In this document: positions 60,334-64,000 of the stretch, one piece after another | How the letters are laid out: the number at the start of each line of letters is the position of its first letter | Numbering within the stretch: position 1 is the stretch's first letter | Assembly: GCF_004087915.1 (NCBI RefSeq) | Contig: NZ_CP035108.1 | Location: forward strand, 1,240,001-1,304,000 | Direction of reading: 5' to 3' | Source of the DNA: Geovibrio thiophilus | Lineage (GTDB): Bacteria; Chrysiogenota; Deferribacteres; Deferribacterales; Geovibrionaceae | DNA: 64,000 nt | The notes under the pieces: generated by a model | Told to the model about the DNA's origin: nothing | What the model saw: the letters and a program-made list of their open reading frames with translations, nothing else | Database searches by the model: none | Made by a program: the position numbers and the translations under genes

Positions 60334-62037
60334 ATGAAAATTCCCGATACGGTTGTCGAAGAGGTTCTGAGTTCAGCGGACATTGTCGACATTGTCGGAG
60401 AGGCTGTTCAGCTTAAAAAAACCGGAAACAGCTATAAAGGTCTCTGCCCGTTCCACGGGGAGAAGACTCCGTCGTTCAACGTTAATCCGGAGAAAAACCT
60501 GTTTTACTGCTTCGGCTGCGGGGCAGGGGGGAACGCCATAACATTTGTTTCCCGTTTTCATAACCTGAGCTTCACGGATGCGGTTATGTTCCTTGCAGAG
60601 CGCTATGGTATAAGTGTGGCTACAGGCAAAGACGATTCCAAGCGCAGCGGCATAATCGGTCTGCATGAGGATATTCTGCTGGAAACAAAGCGCAGGCTGC
60701 TCTCCGCCGAAGGAAAAGAGGCGAGGGAATACATCACCTCCCGCAAATTTCCCGATGCAATAGTGGAGGAGTTCGGTCTGGGCTACTTTCCGCTCCGTCT
60801 GGACACTGAACCTTACCTCAAGAGGTACGGCAAGGATGTTCTCTTGGCGTCGGGTCTTTTTGTTGAGGGGCAGTACGGCGTGCGGATGCGTTTTTTCAAC
60901 AGATTATCCTTCCCTATAAGGAGTATAACAGGAAAGGTCGTGGGCTTCTCCGGGCGTTCCATGGACGGCTCCATGCCGAAATATATGAACTCTCCTGAGA
61001 CTGAGGCGTTCAGAAAGAGAGAAATTCTCTACAACTTTGACAAGGCGAAGGACAAGATAAAAAAAACCGAAACCTGCATAATCACAGAAGGCTACTTTGA
61101 TGTGATGCGAATGGTGGAAAAGGGCTACGGAAACTCAGTGGCGACTATGGGAACTGCGCTCACCAAGGAGCATGTGGATCAGCTTAAACGCTATGCTCAG
61201 GAGATTGTGCTCCTGTTTGACGGTGATGAGGCAGGCTTCAAGGCGGCTCTTAAAACGCTGGACATTTTTCTTGAGTCCAATTTTTTCCCCTACGCCGTCT
61301 TTCTCCCCAAGGGGGAAGACCCCGACACGTTTCTTTTGCAGAAGGGCGCGAAGGAATTTGAAAAGCTTCTGGACGCAAAGAAGGATCTGTTTTTGTACAC
61401 CGTGGATCTGCTTAGAGCGAAGTCCAGCGACTTTAACAGAAAGCTCATACATTTAGGCAGAATTAAAGAGAAACTGATGCGGATAAAGGATCCGTACCGG
61501 AAATCACATTACCTTGAAGCTGTCGCGAAGCGCTTTGAAGTTGACCCTGACATTATGAAAAAAGATGTTGATCTTTCTCTTGCCAAAACTAACTTAAAGA
61601 AGACCAATTCAGCAGGACTGAATTATATATGCGAGAGGCATTACCTCTCAAGCCTGTTCCAGCTTCCCGAAGACTTGGGGCAGAGACTTGCCGAAGGTGT
61701 CGCCGAGTCCTATTTTCACGATCCGGTGGCGCGAAAAATTTTTAAGAAACTAGTTGAAGTTTTTAATGAAGGTGGTAGTATCGAGATTCTTGTCAATGAT
61801 CCCGAAGTGGGTGAGGATATTGCTGAAATGCGTATCCAGCAAGAGTCTCAGGAAGATTATTACCGTTCCGCAATGGAAAACAGGGGTAAGATCATCAGCA
61901 ACGCAATGCCTGCTTTCAAAAAAAACATGACTAAAAAAATATCCGAAGCGACCTCGTTTGAAGAGAAGATGGAACTGCTCCGTCTTCAGAACAGTGTCGT
62001 TCGGAACGAAGTTATTGATAAGAAATCGGAGGTTTAG
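60334..62037 (+). CDS. dnaG: DNA primase
   Basis: This 567-aa enzyme has a CHC2 zinc finger near the N-terminus (CPFHGEKTPSFNV, then LFYCFGCGAGGN), an N-terminal catalytic subdomain (YFPLRLDTEPYLKRYGKDVL), and a TOPRIM domain with ITEGYFDVMRMVEKGY and LLFDGDEAGFKAALK. A C-terminal helicase-binding region follows (about 430-567). It makes RNA primers for replication. rpoD follows after five bases, the macromolecular-synthesis arrangement, but rpsU is absent upstream. The AAGAGG ribosome site is poorly placed, so the start codon is slightly uncertain. Array C lies directly upstream. Confidence 0.95.
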   Translation: MKIPDTVVEEVLSSADIVDIVGEAVQLKKTGNSYKGLCPFHGEKTPSFNVNPEKNLFYCFGCGAGGNAITFVSRFHNLSFTDAVMFLAERYGISVATGKDDSKRSGIIGLHEDILLETKRRLLSAEGKEAREYITSRKFPDAIVEEFGLGYFPLRLDTEPYLKRYGKDVLLASGLFVEGQYGVRMRFFNRLSFPIRSITGKVVGFSGRSMDGSMPKYMNSPETEAFRKREILYNFDKAKDKIKKTETCIITEGYFDVMRMVEKGYGNSVATMGTALTKEHVDQLKRYAQEIVLLFDGDEAGFKAALKTLDIFLESNFFPYAVFLPKGEDPDTFLLQKGAKEFEKLLDAKKDLFLYTVDLLRAKSSDFNRKLIHLGRIKEKLMRIKDPYRKSHYLEAVAKRFEVDPDIMKKDVDLSLAKTNLKKTNSAGLNYICERHYLSSLFQLPEDLGQRLAEGVAESYFHDPVARKIFKKLVEVFNEGGSIEILVNDPEVGEDIAEMRIQQESQEDYYRSAMENRGKIISNAMPAFKKNMTKKISEATSFEEKMELLRLQNSVVRNEVIDKKSEV

Positions 62038-62042
62038 GGTAG

Positions 62043-63983
62043 ATGTCGAAAAAGATTAAGACCCCGGAAGTTAAACAGATTATCGCACTGGGGAAAGAGA
62101 AGGGATTTCTCACTTTTGACGAGATAAACGACATCCTTCCGGAAGAGATGAGTTCGGCAGAGTTCATTGACGAAATACTCATGCTTCTGGCTCAGCTTAA
62201 GATCGATGTTATAGATTCCAAATCCAAGAACAGCAGCCTTCTTTCCGCAGATGATGAAGATGATGAAGCCGATGAGGATGATGAGGTTCTGTCTGCGCTG
62301 AAATCCGGCGTTGAGGACACTATGAGCACGGATGATCCCGTGCGCCTTTACCTTAAGGAGATGGGCAACATTCCGCTTCTTAACAGGGAAGAGGAGATTC
62401 AGGTCGCAAGGGAAATAGAAGACGGACAAAGCAAGGTAATCAGAAGCGTTCTGCTTTTCCCCACCACCGCCAAGAAGATCATGGAGATAGCCGAGGCGAT
62501 AAATGACGGCTCCATGAGGCTGAAAGACATAGTGGATGTGGACGACGAACTTGACTTTGAATCCGGTGAAATAGACTTTGATGATGCCGAGCACGAAGCT
62601 GAAGCAGAGCACGAAGAGGCTGAGGAAGACAGCTTCAGTGACGCTGAAGAGGGCGCCGAGGAAAAAACCGAGGAAGCCGCCCCCCAGAAGACTGTTGCCG
62701 AAGCCGTTGAAGAGATAGAGAGAGCCAAAAGCGCGGCAGCGGAAGCTGCCGAAGACAGGGAAGCGCAGATGCGCGCTCAGTTTGTCTGCATTTTTGAGGA
62801 TATAACCCAGAAGCTCAAAGAGAACATTGACCTTGCCGCCAGAATCAAGGACGGTTCGATCAATGTGGAAGACATGATCGATGTCAACAGACACAGGCAG
62901 TCTACCGTGGATGAAATCACGGAAAAGCTCCTTGAGATCAAGGTCAACTACTCCAAAATATGCCAGATTGCAAACGATATAAGAGAGATGTACTCCAGAG
63001 TCATCGACTCTCAGAGCGATATACGCAAGCTGCTCAAGCTTATGAAGATCACCGCCTCCAAGGACCCTCTTGAGATTACCGATGAGGAGATCACAAAAGC
63101 ATGTGAGGAAACCGGCAAATCCGCCGGAGAGAAAGAGCTTGTCGTCAAAAAATTCTCCAAGGCGCGTGACACTCTTCTTAAGGAATACAAGAAACTCGGC
63201 TGCGACAAACAGGAGCTTGAACTCATATACGAAGGGCTTCTTCTCGGCGAGAGAGAGACAGAGAACGCGAAAAGCAAGCTTATAGAGGCTAACCTGCGTC
63301 TTGTTGTTTCTATCGCCAAAAAATACACAAACAGAGGCTTGCAGTTCCTTGACCTTATTCAGGAAGGGAACATAGGGCTTATGAAGGCTGTTGAGAAGTT
63401 CGAGTATAAACGAGGCTACAAGTTCTCCACATACGCCACGTGGTGGATTCGTCAGGCTATCACAAGGGCAATAGCGGATCAGGCGCGCACCATCCGTATC
63501 CCCGTGCATATGATAGAGACCATAAACAAGATGATGAAGATCACCCGCCAGCTCCAGCAGGATTACGGCAGGGAGCCCACCCCCGAGGAAATATCCAAGA
63601 AGATGGATATACCCGTGGAAAAGATCAAAAAGGTTATGAAGATAGCCAAGGAACCCGTCTCTCTGGAAACGCCCATAGGCGAGGATGAGGACAGCAGCCT
63701 TGGTGACTTTATCGAAGACAAGAGCGCCACAAACCCCGCAGACGAGGTCATGTACCTGAAGCTGCGTGAACATACCAAGCAGATACTCAATACACTGTCA
63801 CAGCGCGAGGCAAACGTTCTCAAGCTGCGTTTCGGCATCGACTGCGAGTCCGACCACACCCTTGAGGAAGTGGGCAAGCAGTTCAGTGTAACCCGTGAGC
63901 GTATCAGGCAGATTGAGGCTAAAGCTTTAAGAAAACTGCGTCATCCTACCAGAAGCAGAATTCTTAAAACTTTTGTAGAATAG
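62043..63983 (+). CDS. rpoD: RNA polymerase primary sigma factor
   Basis: This 646-aa sigma-70 has region 1.1 (residues about 1-70), then an acidic insertion (about 70-210, rich in Asp and Glu, with [13 protein letters not shown] and [12 protein letters not shown]). Region 1.2/2 starts [20 protein letters not shown]. Region 2.3-2.4 reads [20 protein letters not shown], region 3 [20 protein letters not shown], and region 4.2 [17 protein letters not shown] with tail SRILKTFVE. It is the housekeeping factor. It is co-transcribed with dnaG. The coding sequence ends inside the window. Confidence 0.97.
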   Translation: MSKKIKTPEVKQIIALGKEKGFLTFDEINDILPEEMSSAEFIDEILMLLAQLKIDVIDSKSKNSSLLSADDEDDEADEDDEVLSALKSGVEDTMSTDDPVRLYLKEMGNIPLLNREEEIQVAREIEDGQSKVIRSVLLFPTTAKKIMEIAEAINDGSMRLKDIVDVDDELDFESGEIDFDDAEHEAEAEHEEAEEDSFSDAEEGAEEKTEEAAPQKTVAEAVEEIERAKSAAAEAAEDREAQMRAQFVCIFEDITQKLKENIDLAARIKDGSINVEDMIDVNRHRQSTVDEITEKLLEIKVNYSKICQIANDIREMYSRVIDSQSDIRKLLKLMKITASKDPLEITDEEITKACEETGKSAGEKELVVKKFSKARDTLLKEYKKLGCDKQELELIYEGLLLGERETENAKSKLIEANLRLVVSIAKKYTNRGLQFLDLIQEGNIGLMKAVEKFEYKRGYKFSTYATWWIRQAITRAIADQARTIRIPVHMIETINKMMKITRQLQQDYGREPTPEEISKKMDIPVEKIKKVMKIAKEPVSLETPIGEDEDSSLGDFIEDKSATNPADEVMYLKLREHTKQILNTLSQREANVLKLRFGIDCESDHTLEEVGKQFSVTRERIRQIEAKALRKLRHPTRSRILKTFVE

Positions 63984-63986
63984 CTC

Positions 63987-63992
63987 TTGACA
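63987..63992 (+). promoter_or_regulatory. Possible -35 element (TTGACA) at the window end
   Basis: A consensus TTGACA hexamer starts four bases after the rpoD stop. The -10 would fall outside the window. It suggests that a new transcript, perhaps a tRNA or the next gene, starts just beyond. Confidence 0.3.
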
Positions 63993-64000
63993 AAGCTTTA

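Noticed and set aside
62034-63773. 579-codon ORF opposite rpoD
   Set aside because: It is the antisense shadow of rpoD; the peptide has no family pattern and the sense strand is an unambiguous sigma factor.

Overview
The window looks like chromosome from a free-living, motile, anaerobic or microaerobic Gram-negative bacterium. I infer this from lipoproteins and LPS or capsule genes, two chemoreceptors, a flagellar sigma-28 promoter, Hcp with an FNR-type box, nif cofactor genes under sigma-54/NifA-type control, a CxxCH sensor kinase, NDH-2 and acetate uptake. The gene set would suit the Deferribacterota or a neighbouring phylum, but I cannot prove the phylum. I see no prophage, insertion sequence, rRNA operon or CRISPR.

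Layout. 1-5 kb: end of a GDPD-like gene, the acetate symporter pair (DUF485/ActP) on the minus strand, an AT-rich gap, and a cNMP/CBS/DUF294 regulator. 5-9 kb: repeat array A, a flippase plus capsule-type transferase pair, and small genes. 9.5-10 kb: repeat array B. 10.6-17.3 kb: the addB-addA recombination nuclease operon and a heptosyltransferase-type enzyme. 17.4-24 kb: envelope and secreted small proteins, a YjfB-like motility protein behind a clear sigma-28 promoter, a chemoreceptor and a thioredoxin-like protein. 24-31 kb: a two-component pair with a haem-type motif, a Cys-rich PAS protein, tRNA-Gly and tRNA-Cys, and a hybrid kinase overlapping a PhnD-like binding protein. 31-37 kb: a CPA2 antiporter and a 1251-aa lipoprotein. 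37-40 kb: divergent nifV and nifB-TOBE with two sigma-54 promoters and two NifA-type sites. 40-48 kb: a metallo-hydrolase, a chemoreceptor, a ZIP transporter, a PAS protein, NDH-2, a Cys-cluster protein and MgtC/DUF4010. 48-55.6 kb: diguanylate cyclase, STAS, Ca/Na antiporter, Crp/Fnr regulator divergent from hcp, and a lone receiver. 56-60 kb: SspB-like, DnaQ-like, MATE and OppD-like genes. 60-64 kb: repeat array C, then dnaG-rpoD.

The most unusual feature is a family of three tandem stem-loop arrays (A 4936-5214, B 9618-9866, C 59978-60305). Each has exactly three copies of a conserved scaffold. The stem arms differ between loci while pairing is kept, and the second hairpin class shows purine loops with ANGGA or ACAGGATGT. 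That loop geometry is what CsrA/RsmA binds in CsrB/RsmY/RsmZ decoy RNAs. I propose a dispersed CsrA-binding (or other GGA-binding) RNA family as a testable hypothesis. A REP-like DNA repeat is the main alternative.
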